Assembly: GCA_003427395.1 (NCBI GenBank)
Contig: BFEA01000940.1
Coordinates: 299,948 to 363,947 of the forward strand
DNA length: 64,000 nucleotides
Origin: Chara braunii
Taxonomy: Eukaryota > Streptophyta > Charophyceae > Charales > Characeae
Direction: 5' to 3'
The notes beneath the pieces were generated by a model. It had not been told where the DNA came from. It did not search any database and saw nothing but the letters and a program-made list of their open reading frames with translations. A program made the position numbers and the translations under genes. Positions 11,776-21,452 of this stretch are shown piece after piece (within the stretch, counting starts at the first letter, position 1; the number at the start of each line of letters is the position of its first letter).

Positions 11776-12464
11776 ATGTGGTCGCCTGCGGTGGTCAAGG
11801 AGTTCCCCATCATAGTGCAATGATGGTCATAGGAACCCCCAGAGTTAGTGGAGGGAGAACTAGTGGAGTTCACACTTCCCTCTCGTCCGATCCACGAGAA
11901 CGAACACAATTTTGGATGGCGATCGATACTTTACAGATCGGCGTATGGTTGTGGATCTAAAGGGAGCTGAATGGAATGAGAGACCATAGGGGTAGGCCCC
12001 TTCCACAAGGCAGCTGGGGTGAAGTGAAAACTTTCTTGTGCTTGAGTGTTGAAGCCGCAAAGGAGGCTCCACTATCTCTTGTTATCGGGGGATCGTGCGC
12101 AGTCATAGACTGGGCCGAGCGATATCTCTAAGAAGAGACAGAGTCTTTTCAGCGGGACGAGGAGGAGGATATGAGAAGGTGGCATAGGAGAGGCTCTGTT
12201 CGGGAAATCTCGGGAGATCTCCGTATCGCTGGACCAGGATTCTTCCCTTATTCTAACAGGCGGTTGAGGACAACCATGCCTACGTTCATAATAGGACAGG
12301 CGTATAGAGGCATCGACAACCTGAGCAGAGCGATTAACGATACGTTTAATGCTATCGGGTTGGGATTAGCGCCTCGGTTTAAGGAGGCCTTGTTCGCCAT
12401 TTGCACGAGGTGGGGCCGTCTTGATTACAAGACACTAAGAGGACTGACCGATGCGACCTGCTAG
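11776..12464 (+). pseudogene. Pre-gag accessory ORF, copy B (tandem paralogue of copy A)
   Basis: It starts ATGTGGTCGCC where copy A starts ATGTGGCCACC. It shares in order ELVEGELVEFTLPSRP, the MVVDLKGAE segment aligned to LVVDVPRVE, EVKTFLCLSVEAAKEAPLSL, AVIDWAERYL and a FIIGQAYRGIDNL segment aligned to FVVNEAFDGIGGL. It has a stop directly after AERYL and others earlier, so it is more decayed than copy A. The two copies lie about 1.14 kb apart. Function unknown. Confidence 0.6.
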
Positions 12465-13729
12465 GTAAATTGCCTAAGACTTGCGGATCTGATTGAATAT
12501 TGTCGAAGGCGAGTCAAGGATAAGTACGCTGGTCAAGAGGAGTTGAGATATCTGTACGAGGACAGTTAGCAGAGGCATGTAGGATCGAACATCACAGGAG
12601 CCAACGTGAGTAGACAGTTAGTAAATGAAGGTTTTACGGTGACCGTTTTACTTAGAGCGCACATAGAAGAAGACCTTACGGAGCGAGAATGCCTGCAACG
12701 GGATAGAGGCCTCATCCACGACCACTGAGAAGGAGTTCTCACGTGCGTGACCTTTCAGACAAAGGTGACGTATGAAGTAATGGTGTGGTCGGTCGGATAT
12801 TTGCGCGCGGAGTTATTTTTTGATGAGACGGTAGTGGAGGGGAAGAGCAGAGTATGAGTCAGATTGTATTGACATGACAGAACGTGAGCCTGCGTTATAC
12901 AGACATAGACACCGAGCTTCGTACTCTCTCCGATGGGATCATCGATGTTCCGATTCATGGAGGAGTGTCGATGATAAAAATCCTCGAGTGATCACACATG
13001 GAGTAGTGACAAGCCGACGAGTTCCTGCTGACGAGCGATGTGAGCCTCTCTTGTGACGACTGTAATATAAGGGTACTATTTGTAGACGTTTAGCACGCGA
13101 TGAGGGGACGCTACAAATTCTTTTGAAGGTGAGCATAGATGAGGACTTATCGGGCAGTGAGTGCGGAGAACTTGCAAGGGATGTCATCCGAGAGCAGAGG
13201 CTAGAAGCACTAAGAGAAATAACGACGCAGAGGTGGATGGTATATGAAGTAGTTGTTCGTATTAAGGGGGTTGAACGGGCGGAGATAGTTCAAGACGAGA
13301 CGCGGAAAGAAGCGCGAAGTAAGATGTGAAAGACCCTCTGAACTTAGAAAGAGATGGTTGGTCGAGAATGGAAAATGAAGATGAGAGAGTGAAAAGAGTG
13401 AAGGAAAAAAATATAGAACCTGTGTTAAAAAGGGTAAAAGAATCGGCAGAAAGAATCAAAGCATACGGAGTCTGTGAGAGCGAAAAAAACTGCGTAGGAT
13501 AGAGAAGAGTACAAAGGAACTAGAAAGGATATTTAGGGAAGATAGGGAGCTCTTTAGAAGGCAAACTCGGAGGTTCGATTTTATAGAAAGTACGAAAACG
13601 AGAGACCCCCGACAGTCGGAACAGGGAGAATCCTCTAGCTCGGCGGAACGAGAAGAAGGGAAGGACAACGAAGATGAGAAGAACGGTAAAGAAGGGAAGA
13701 GCAGTGAAGAGACAGAGACAGGATGAGGG
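12465..13729 (+). other. Decayed accessory region, only a small ORF (13123-13329)
   Basis: The best frame, 13123-13329 (68 codons), is charged and helix-rich (ELARDVIREQRLEALREI) and may be a fragment of a further accessory protein. The 13330-13730 stretch is purine-rich on the + strand and reads as Lys/Arg/Glu-rich peptide in all frames, so no gene is called. Confidence 0.4.
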
Positions 13730-14263
13730 ATGACAAATACTTGTCAGTATAGTGACGATAAGTATTCTGTATACGTGGTGGGAAAGATAGACGGTCCGAT
13801 GGTCTGTGTGGTAATACACATGAGTCACCTAGTAAGATTGGGGGTGATAAAAAAGACAGAGTGCACGTGGAGAGCGTTGAGAGAAGTGCGGGGAACTGCA
13901 CTCTGGGCAGGAATCGAAAACGGACGTCTTATTAGATACATATTGAGTACGACGTTGTTCGAAGGGGGAGTTTTCGTTCGCTCTTGGCATGAATCTCCGA
14001 GAGTGACTGAGAGACTTCTAAAGAACGAAGCTAAGGATGCGGGAGAATTGGGCAGAGTTATAGTAGACGAAGTGGTTTTCAGGACACTCGCGGCGCATAA
14101 CCAGTACTGGAAGGAGTTTATAAAGACATTAGAGGACATAGAAGACTTTGGAGATAACGACGACTTCGAAGCTTTCTATTTGGTCCTGGACGCGTCCGCA
14201 GAAAGGATGCTAGTAGCGCTCGCCTTAATTGCTTTAGAATGCAAGTTGGCCTACGAAAATTGA
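13730..14263 (+). CDS. Unrecognised accessory ORF, 177 codons
   Basis: An uninterrupted frame of 177 codons between the duplicated pre-gag ORFs and the FEGLP-family copies. The product has a beta-rich N-terminal half (YSVYVVGKIDGPMVCVVIH) and a helical, acidic C-terminal half (EDIEDFGDNDDFEAF, then LVALALIALECKL). No catalytic motif or membrane segment stands out. It stays open in a region otherwise full of stops, so it may be a real accessory protein of the retrotransposon. A match to multicopy ORFs of related elements would confirm it. Confidence 0.5.
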   Translation: MTNTCQYSDDKYSVYVVGKIDGPMVCVVIHMSHLVRLGVIKKTECTWRALREVRGTALWAGIENGRLIRYILSTTLFEGGVFVRSWHESPRVTERLLKNEAKDAGELGRVIVDEVVFRTLAAHNQYWKEFIKTLEDIEDFGDNDDFEAFYLVLDASAERMLVALALIALECKLAYEN

Positions 14264-14399
14264 ACAAGAGATGAGCCTACTTGAAGAAAAATTAGCGCGA
14301 AGGAGATATAAGTTCGGGAGATGGAGCGGACCGCGTGAGCACGAGAGTGAGAAAGTAGAGCGAAGTTTGAGTAAGATCGGGGAAAAAAAATCTTTTCGT

Positions 14400-14770
14400 A
14401 CCAAGTGGTTAGGTATCAAGTGGCAGACAACGGATGGAAAATGAACCAGTTTTATGTTATGACAATGCGCTACAACGATTCAGGCATACACCACATTGGA
14501 ATATACCTGCCGAGAGAGAGAGAGCGGAGTTCTGCACATACTCCAACTGTTGGAGAATAGCAGCCTGGAAACTGGGGGAAAAGAAAAAGAGATTAGAGAA
14601 GTCAGGCGAGCGTGTCTAAACGACATATGCCATTTCAATTTTTGATGTTCTGCCCAGGCCGCCGATCCCAGGTGAAGAGCTACAGTGCAATGGATGGGAG
14701 GCGATTGTAGATTTCGCTAGAACAATTAGAGTAGGCGATTGTTATAAGAAGGTGATTAAAAATCAGATGA
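14400..14770 (+). pseudogene. FEGLP-family protein, copy 1, frameshifted
   Basis: Three frames together show the pattern of copy 2 just downstream: FYVMTMRYNDSG, then GIYLPRERE, a helical middle (AAWKLGEKKKRLEKSGERV), a stop, then AISIFDVLPRPPIPGEE and GWEAIVDFARTI. Copy 2 has FYVMTVRFIDID, RIYLPTERR, ITIFEGLPKPPTP and NWRTAVEFVQRL in the same order. Copy 1 is broken by at least one shift and one stop. Family not recognised. Confidence 0.65.
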
Positions 14771-14854
14771 GAAATTAGTGAAGAGAAAGCGATTTCAGAT
14801 GAAGAGTTATAAGCTAGAAGGGAAAGATTCCTTGTCGGAAATAGGCCGACAGAA

Positions 14855-15268
14855 GTGAAAATAAAAATTGTCTGCACTTCCTTGAGTTCTGTAGGGAGAG
14901 GGGAGATAGTTCCGTACGAGGTTGAGACGTACGATCTTGTGGATAGTGGATGCGAGGAAACCGGTTTTTATGTGATGACCGTCAGGTTCATCGATATCGA
15001 CATATATGACGTACGGATTTACCTGCCGACAGAGAGGAGGATCGACCTTGTTTACGGACGATGTTGGGAGAGAGCGAAAGAACTGGTGGAGGAAGAGAAG
15101 AATAGATTGTTATCGCTAGGGAAGAGCGTTGTCTGGGACACCCGGATAACCATTTTCGAGGGACTTCCCAAGCCCCCGACGCCTTATCAGGCAATGAAAA
15201 GGGAGAACTGGAGGACCGCAGTTGAATTCGTTCAACGACTTCTGAATTTTAATGATAAGAGGAGGTGA
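14855..15268 (+). CDS. FEGLP-family protein, copy 2 (unknown function)
   Basis: The longest intact copy of a small protein family found four times in this window. The frame reads 137 residues from a GTG; there is no in-frame ATG near it, so the true start is unclear. Order of blocks: a beta-strand segment FYVMTVRFIDIDIYDVRIYL, a helical EERAK-like segment, then ITIFEGLPKPPTPYQA and a C-terminal helix with NWRTAVEFV. It follows copy 1 in tandem. Two further copies lie on the - strand of the DNA transposon (19770-20110 and 20401-20870). The conservation of the FEGLPxPPxP block in all four copies argues for past selection. Confidence 0.6.
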   Translation: MKIKIVCTSLSSVGRGEIVPYEVETYDLVDSGCEETGFYVMTVRFIDIDIYDVRIYLPTERRIDLVYGRCWERAKELVEEEKNRLLSLGKSVVWDTRITIFEGLPKPPTPYQAMKRENWRTAVEFVQRLLNFNDKRR

Positions 15269-15454
15269 GCATCCACTGACAGGGAACAACGTGGTTTGAC
15301 AAGGATTTGACGACTTAGGAAGGAGAACTATACCTAGACACTGCAGTCTTAGGGATAGAGGGTGAGCACGAGGTCCGAGACGAGAGCGGAAGACTAAGAG
15401 TTATTTTGAGGGTTGTTGAGAACTAGATTTAGATACTTAGAGATTGGCAGGACC

Positions 15455-15590
15455 AAGATCAGATATTAGGTCTGGGCTACCGGATCAGAGATTAGGTCCG
15501 AGCTACCAGTTCAGGCATTAGGTCCGAGTCGGGCAACCAGATCAGGCATTAGGTCCGGGCTGTCGATTCTTACACTCGGTCTGGGCTGCC
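15455..15590. repeat. Tandem repeat, about 30-bp unit, five copies
   Basis: Units share GATCAGGCATTAGGTCCG and GGGCTACC words with small changes. The array lies just ahead of the gag frame and may be part of the leader between the accessory ORFs and gag. Confidence 0.75.
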
Positions 15591-15727
15591 TCACCGAGTG
15601 TTAGGGACAACGGATTCCTTGCGCACACGCAAGCTCGGAGAGGAATTAAGGTATATAGAGTCTGACATGATGGGTCCGCATCCGAGTATGAATCAACAGA
15701 TTAGCGTATATCGGGCGTCACCGGACC

Positions 15728-17794
15728 GTGCTCTTCAAGGAGCGCATTTGGCAGAATGCTCCATTGAGATGCGTAGAGCAACCTGACGATGGGGAGCCCG
15801 AGGTGATGGGATGCCCGGTCGTCGCTGAGCCAGATAGGGCAGCATCGGTGGTACGGATGGAGAGTAGGACCGAGCCTCCTAGTTTCTGGCGAGAGATGAG
15901 CGCTCAACGCTCTCCTACGTACGAGCGGAGAGACACTAGAGGTGATAGAGGCAGAGATGACTGGAAAGACCAGTATGCAAGGGAGCAGGTCTGGAGAGAT
16001 AGAGATAGACCTCCGGAGAGGAGTACACCACCCCGACGAATTTACGACCCACAAACCGGTGAGTCGTATATGCTTCCTTACGAGAGGAGAGATCGATATA
16101 TCATCTCGCAGCAACCCTCGGAGTTGGACACCAGGCCGCCAATTTTCAAGGGATACGGTATTACCGAGTATCTCGAGAAGTGAGAGCTTCACTCGTACCG
16201 TAGTCAATGGTCGGAGGACGAAATCATAGACAATTTCCTGTTTAACTCAGACTCGAGTCTGAGTCAGGTAATCAAAGAAGCGCGACCGAAGGACAGGAGG
16301 TGGACTACATACAAAGTCAGCCTCTATGAACTCTTCAAGCTGGAAGATATTAGGTAGTCAATCCGGGATCTGGAGATGATGACCCAAGGTGAGAACGAGA
16401 GTGTCCAAGCATTTGGGAAACGATTCCAGAAGCTATTCGATGCCCTGATCCCGAAAGGGAAGCTGTCAGAAGTGGAGCGCTCCACGATCTTCATCAGTTG
16501 GCTACCCAGGGGGAAGCAGAAGGGAGTGCTGAGAGAGATGCCTCATAACAAGTTAGATTTTGCGAGGGTCCTTAAGTTGCCAATGAAGGCCGAAGCAGAC
16601 GATTACAAGGACCTAGTCCGGACAGGGATGCAACGTCGGGACTTCTCTCTCTATCGTGAGTAGGATACGGAGAGGTGCCCTGATTTTAACAACCAGCCTT
16701 GGGCAGAACAACAGTACTTGTCGGACGGAGTCCGACCACAACGATCCAGAGATAGAGAGGCGGTGATAGAGGAGATGAGGGAGATGAGGGAAATGATGAA
16801 GGGGTTAGCGAGGCGAATGACCAATATCGAGACGAAGACTGGAGCCACGACCTACAAGGATAAACGAGGGTCTCCATATTCATTGCGATGGGATCGCAGG
16901 AACACTGACCCTTGGTGGAGTACGGAAGACAGAAATTTCCGTACACCCGCAGACTATCGTGCGCGAGAGAGAGATGATGACGACTTGCGATGTAGGGATG
17001 AGGAGATTGATAGGGATCGTCAAGGAGACAGGTACTGCGGGGCAGACGCCTTTAGTAGAGGGGGAAGGATGAAGCAGTACCCCCACAGCCCCAGATATGA
17101 TTGGAACGTGGAAGGATACCGGAGTCCGGGCAATTTCAATCGGAGAGATCAGGATGATTATCGTAGCCGGTGGGGTTCGGACAGGGACTGCCGAGATGGT
17201 TATCGTGGCAGTTATGAGAGGACAGAATGCGGAGGAGATCGACGGGATGATTCTCGTGGACACTATGAGCGAGGAGGATACCCTAGTTCACCCGGCTACC
17301 CAAAGTCGTCGGGTTATCCTAAGTCACCTGGTCCTTCAAATCAGGATGCCAGAACGACGAGAGGGCAAACTACTAGGGGTGTAGAGGAGAGACCTCATAC
17401 TCCTAGGTTCTCCTGTATCTATTGTAGGTTAGATGAACATGTGAAGAGAGATTGCCTTAATCATAGGCGAGCTATAGATGAGGGACTTGTAGTACTTGAT
17501 GACTGCAAGTATGTCAAGTGGGTAGACGACCTGGACGACGTATCGATGTTTCCTTCAATGAAGGAGAACACTAAGGCCAGGCGTGTACGCCCAAACAAGG
17601 GTAAAGAAGTGGCAAAGAGTCAAAGCATGCGGATGACCTTATCTTCGGATGACGAGACGCCTACTACACCTATACGGGTCGAGGCGACCAAGTCCGCAAG
17701 AGGGTCTTCTTCCAAGAAGACTGATACCGACTATGTGATGGCCGAGAAGGATGGTCAAAGTATCGAAGGAGAGGAGGTCATTCTTTCCCCGTGA
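15728..17794 (+). pseudogene. gag: gag of the giant gypsy element, three in-frame stops
   Basis: A single frame runs the whole length, interrupted by stops at 16181-16183, 16355-16357 and 16661-16663 and ended by TGA at 17792-17794. A charged Arg/Asp-rich N-terminal region precedes PPIFKGYGITEYL, which is typical of plant gypsy Gag. After it come NESVQAFGKRFQKLF and later an Arg/Asp/Tyr-rich basic region. Nucleotides 17414-17455 encode a zinc knuckle (CIYCRLDEHVKRDC, C-X2-C-X4-H-X4-C), the nucleocapsid RNA-binding motif. Gag would form the particle and bind element RNA. The continuing frame passes into protease, suggesting one gag-pol frame in the ancestor. Confidence 0.82.
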
Positions 17795-18222
17795 AAGCGT
17801 GGAGCAAAGAAGTTCACGATGAAGAGTTCCCTAGATGACATCGACACAGGGGAGCCTCTTAGATGAGCGCTGACGCAACCCATACAGTGTTCTATACTCG
17901 AGTACTTGGCCGCATCTAGGCCTGCTATAGATGAACTCCAGATGATCGTGCGGAAGAGTTGCGGTCCTCTGGGGGATGATGTTCAAATGGACCCTAAACC
18001 AGAGGTGCCTACTGTAGCAGTGTCGGGAGTAAGCGCTAAAGCCGAACGCGCAACAACAATATACTTGGATGAAGTGGAAGGTATGCCTCCCCACAAGTTT
18101 TACATCCTACGGAGTGAAACAATTGAGACTATCCTCAATGATGAGATAGTTCTCCTAGGAGTAATTGACAATGACAGTGAAGCTGTCATCATAGACGAGG
18201 AACTCACCGTACGATTACGATT
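17795..18222 (+). pseudogene. Gypsy protease, N-terminal half
   Basis: Same frame as gag. After two stops it reads through CSILEYLAASRPAIDEL and then a retropepsin-like active-site loop, LLGVIDNDSEAVIID near 18155-18195. The usual Asp-Gly/Asn-Gly-Ser of this lineage is Asp-Asn-Asp-Ser here, so activity is doubtful. The frame is cut at 18222 by the TIR of the DNA transposon; the rest of the domain is at 43726-44089 in the same frame. Confidence 0.75.
18219..18222. repeat. Left target-site duplication (GATT) of the DNA transposon
   Basis: GATT lies immediately outside the left TIR and is repeated immediately outside the right TIR (43722-43725). Collapsing the two copies preserves the protease reading frame, which supports 4 bp as the true duplication length. 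Confidence 0.75.
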
Positions 18223-18249
18223 AACATGTTATTCATTAAAATAGTACAT
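18223..18249 (+). repeat. Left TIR of the DNA transposon
   Basis: Begins AACATGTTATTC and ends AGTACAT. Its reverse complement matches 43695-43721 except at two positions (13 and 20 of 27). The outermost bases contain the palindrome ACATGT. Confidence 0.85.
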
Positions 18250-18589
18250 TATTTTCTAAATAGTACTTTTGTCATTCGAGAAACTCGAAAGGTATACACG
18301 ACTGACGAAAGAAGATGCTCATTATACATTAACACACAACGATAAGAGTCCCTGTTCAACGGATAAATCCTTAACACATTTAATTTGTTTCAAGACGAAA
18401 AGTTCAATTACTGAAGTCGGATACATCCTTACTAAACTGACACACATTCAGTCAGTCAGTATGAACGTAGCGTATTGAAGGTTTCCCCTTGTGAGGGACG
18501 CATATGAGTGACCCGAAAAAGGTATTCGTTGAGGCTTTAAAGGGTGCATGGGAGTGACAAAAATAGCTTATTTTTGAAGTTTAATTGAA

Positions 18590-19270
18590 TACAAGTAGGA
18601 TGAGTAGGATACATCTGAATCACATGTTTCGATATCCATAGTACACAAGTTGGCAAGTTTTATAGTAAAACTGGGATATATCCGAATCAAATATTTCAGT
18701 ATTCGGATGGAGAAAATCCGTTATGTTATCAACCGTGCGTCATTCATTGGATATCCTTCACTCAATCAAAAGGTTGAACTTATGATCATAGCCCGGATCA
18801 CCCTCCGAGGGAAATTTAACCAATATGGTATCTTTCCAAGAACAATTATAGCTTATCAGACATTTCTTAAAACAAAAGGGCGTCGGGCGGAGTGAAGTGA
18901 TGGGCAGCATTATGTAGAGATGTTATCATTTGCCGCTTGCCGGATTTGACCTCGCAACCGTGAACTTGTAACATCCCTACCCAATGCTGCCCACCACTCC
19001 GTCACTATCCTCGCCGAGATCAAATGATGTATGTTAACAAATAAAAGTGCACCCTCTGGAACCCCTTAAGAACTCTAGTAACCATCAGTCTTAAATTTCA
19101 ACTAGATGGCGGATGCATGTACATTATCACTTTACCAAACATTTCTCAAAACAAACGGGCATCGTACGGAGTGAAGTGGTGGGGAGCATATTATGTAGAT
19201 ACGTTATCATCTGAGGATTGGGCATTGGAGAAGGCTCAAACGAATTCGTAGGATACATCCGAATCAAACT
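18590..19270 (+). repeat. Left subterminal region with direct repeats
   Basis: A block around 18840-18935 (ACATTTCTTAAAACAAA, then GGAGTGAAGTGATGGG and TATGTAGAGATG) is repeated in diverged form at about 19130-19215, roughly 290 bp further on. Degenerate palindrome words (GGATACATCTGAATCA, GGATATATCCGAATCA, GGATACATCCGAATCA) occur at about 18607, 18668 and 19249. Such subterminal repeats are often transposase binding sites. No gene is seen from 18250 to 19700. Confidence 0.6.
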
Positions 19271-19769
19271 GTGTACAGATTATCAGATACTGAAGTGACG
19301 AAGGACCTTATAATTATTTTGAAAGATCTCAATGAATTTTGAAAACAATTGACAACTCATGAGAATTAGATTAAAAAGCGAAGACAAATTAAAAACAGAG
19401 CGGGACACCCAGCCTACATAAGCAGGCACACAACCATTCTCGAGACAAATGAGAAGTACGCCGTAAAAACTGATAATAGTTATCTGGTCCCAATATTGTG
19501 AATTCGTAACGGTTACCTCAAAAGTTTTCATTAACCAAAGAGTTGGCAAGGCTATCCCAATCAAGAACACCCACTACACCATGAAATGTGAACTAAACCT
19601 TGCAAAACTGAGTCCCATGTTCTACACAACCAAACAGTTTGCAAGGCGAGGACGCAAAATGAATCAGAAACCCTCAGTACTTTACAGTGTGAAAATCTCA
19701 ACTAATCGGACATTCTAACACAAAAATTCGGAAATGTCGAGATTTATCTCTAAAAAAGCCTACACTATG

Positions 19770-20110
19770 AAAACATTCACAAAACTGACATTCTGACGGA
19801 ACTCTAAAAACGTAAGACTCGTTACCAAAGTGTCCCGAACTTGAAATCTTCAACAGAAGCCTCTTCGCAAAGCGTTCACTAGCGGTTCTCATGTTGAACC
19901 GTCCACAATGCAAGTCGAGATAGGAGGTTGAGGCAGACCCTCGAACCCCGTAATGGAAACCGAGAAACCTTGAATGTCTCCCCCAGCCATGACAACAGCA
20001 TGTCTCAAGGACACAAGAACATTTGCAGCTTGCAGATAAGCTGCTGTAAAATCTCCCAGCATCTAATTTTCCCCTTGACGCTCTTGTGTTTGCGTGTCGT
20101 AACAGTATAC
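19770..20110 (-). pseudogene. FEGLP-family protein, copy 3 (in DNA transposon), decayed
   Basis: Read on the - strand this segment is a diverged duplicate of 20401-20640. One frame gives VSITGFEGLPQPPIS, the family signature, followed by a stop; the helical segment upstream is in a different frame. The nucleotide resemblance to copy 4 extends over the whole block (for example GATTGGAGGTTGAGGCAGACC there against GATAGGAGGTTGAGGCAGACC here, read on the + strand over 20 bases or fewer at a time). Function unknown. Confidence 0.6.
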
Positions 20111-20400
20111 TTATTCTCTGGGTCAGATGCATCTGAACTACAACCGACCATGAGCCAGGGTCGGCACTTGTGGCTTTCGTTAATACTTTACAGTGTGCAA
20201 ATTTTAACTAATTTGACATTCGACCACAAAACTTGGGAAGTGTCGAGACTCGTCTCTCAAACTAGTAAAAAGTAAAAATAATAAGAAAATGACTTTACTA
20301 CGAAAATGTTCAGAAATCCGACATAATGACACAAAACTCCAGAAACGTAAGATTGGTCACCAAAAGTCTTAAAAAGTTGAAGTCTTCATAAGAAGACTCT

Positions 20401-20870
20401 TCACAGAGCGATCACTATCGGTTCCCATGTCGAACCGTACACCATGCAAACCGGGATTGGAGGTTGAGGCAGACCTTCAAACTCCGTAATGGCAAACGAG
20501 AAACCCTCAATGTCACCCCCTGCTCCGAGCAGAGCACGTCTCAAGGCGAAAAGAACTTTTGAAGCTTTTAGATAAGCTCTTGTAAAATCTCCTCGCATCC
20601 AATTTTCTCCCCGACGCTCATATATTCGCATGTCGAAAGGTTCAGATCAGTAAACCTCACCATGATGACGAACATTGTTCGTCCACCCGCTACGATCCTG
20701 AAGATTCTCTCATATTGAAAAGGAAACGCTCCTCCCTTTTTGACGATGGTCAGTCGTTCAGGCACTTTTATCTCAATGAAGCCCGAATTCTCAGCCATGT
20801 TTTCGAAGTACGTCGAAAGAGGAAAGTCTGCAAACTGCAAAAGACAAAAGTCACAATAAAAGCGTTTCAT
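20401..20870 (-). pseudogene. FEGLP-family protein, copy 4 (in DNA transposon)
   Basis: Two overlapping - strand frames (20568-20870 and 20401-20631) together show the blocks of the retrotransposon copies in order: FVIMVRFTDLNLS against FYVMTVRFIDID, MRIYERRGENW against VRIYLPTERRI, a helical middle, then ITEFEGLPQPPIPV against ITIFEGLPKPPTPY. A single shift near 20600-20630 separates the frames. The upstream frame also carries a Lys/Phe-rich N-terminal part with VPERLTIVKKGG. It lies 0.6 kb from the end of the DUF7869-like gene on the same strand. Function unknown. Confidence 0.65.
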
Positions 20871-21057
20871 GAAGGTCAGGATCGAAATCCCGAGGTCATG
20901 CTACGGCGACCAAAACGCCCCCACGCTCAACGTCGAAAAATTGATGAAGAACTCTTGTTGATTTGAAGCGCGTAACTTAGAGAGCACAAATCATTAAGCG
21001 ATGTATTCCATGGAGTCGAGCGTGGTGTGCACAGGCCAGCATGGCAATACGTTATCC

Positions 21058-21318
21058 TCACGAAAAGACGACAACCATCACACTCTCGATGAGGTAGCCT
21101 CCTGCCCGCTCCCTTCTCCGGAAACATTTTGTGTTTGAGCGCCAACGCCGTTTTCTAGGGCGGGAGTTGCATTTTTTCTTACTTTCAGAGAAATCACAAG
21201 ACCGGTGGTAAACTTTTTGGAGGACTTGCAGACATTCATCCTCGTTTGTCTCATCCAAGAAAACATAACGGTTGCGACATGTTGATACTCTTCCTCGTGC
21301 CCTGGAGTTTTTTTTCAT
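21058..21318 (-). CDS. Small basic ORF downstream of the DUF7869-like gene
   Basis: An 86-codon - strand frame with a Lys/Arg-rich product (RNRYVFLDETNEDECLQVLQKVYH and a basic KRRWRSNTKCFRRRERAG segment). It could be a last exon of the DUF7869-like gene, a separate small protein, or chance. Only its orientation and its position just after that gene argue for it. Confidence 0.25.
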   Translation of the reverse strand: MKKNSRARGRVSTCRNRYVFLDETNEDECLQVLQKVYHRSCDFSESKKKCNSRPRKRRWRSNTKCFRRRERAGGYLIESVMVVVFS

Positions 21319-21452
21319 TTTTTTTCCCAGACGTCGGCATACAATTCTCTTAGTGTGCTCGCTTTTCTGATTGGAACCCAGTACTCCACTTTGAATTGGT
21401 TGTAAGTTGGTGAATCTTCGTTCTTGTCAACTTCACTGCGAACATAGTCAAC

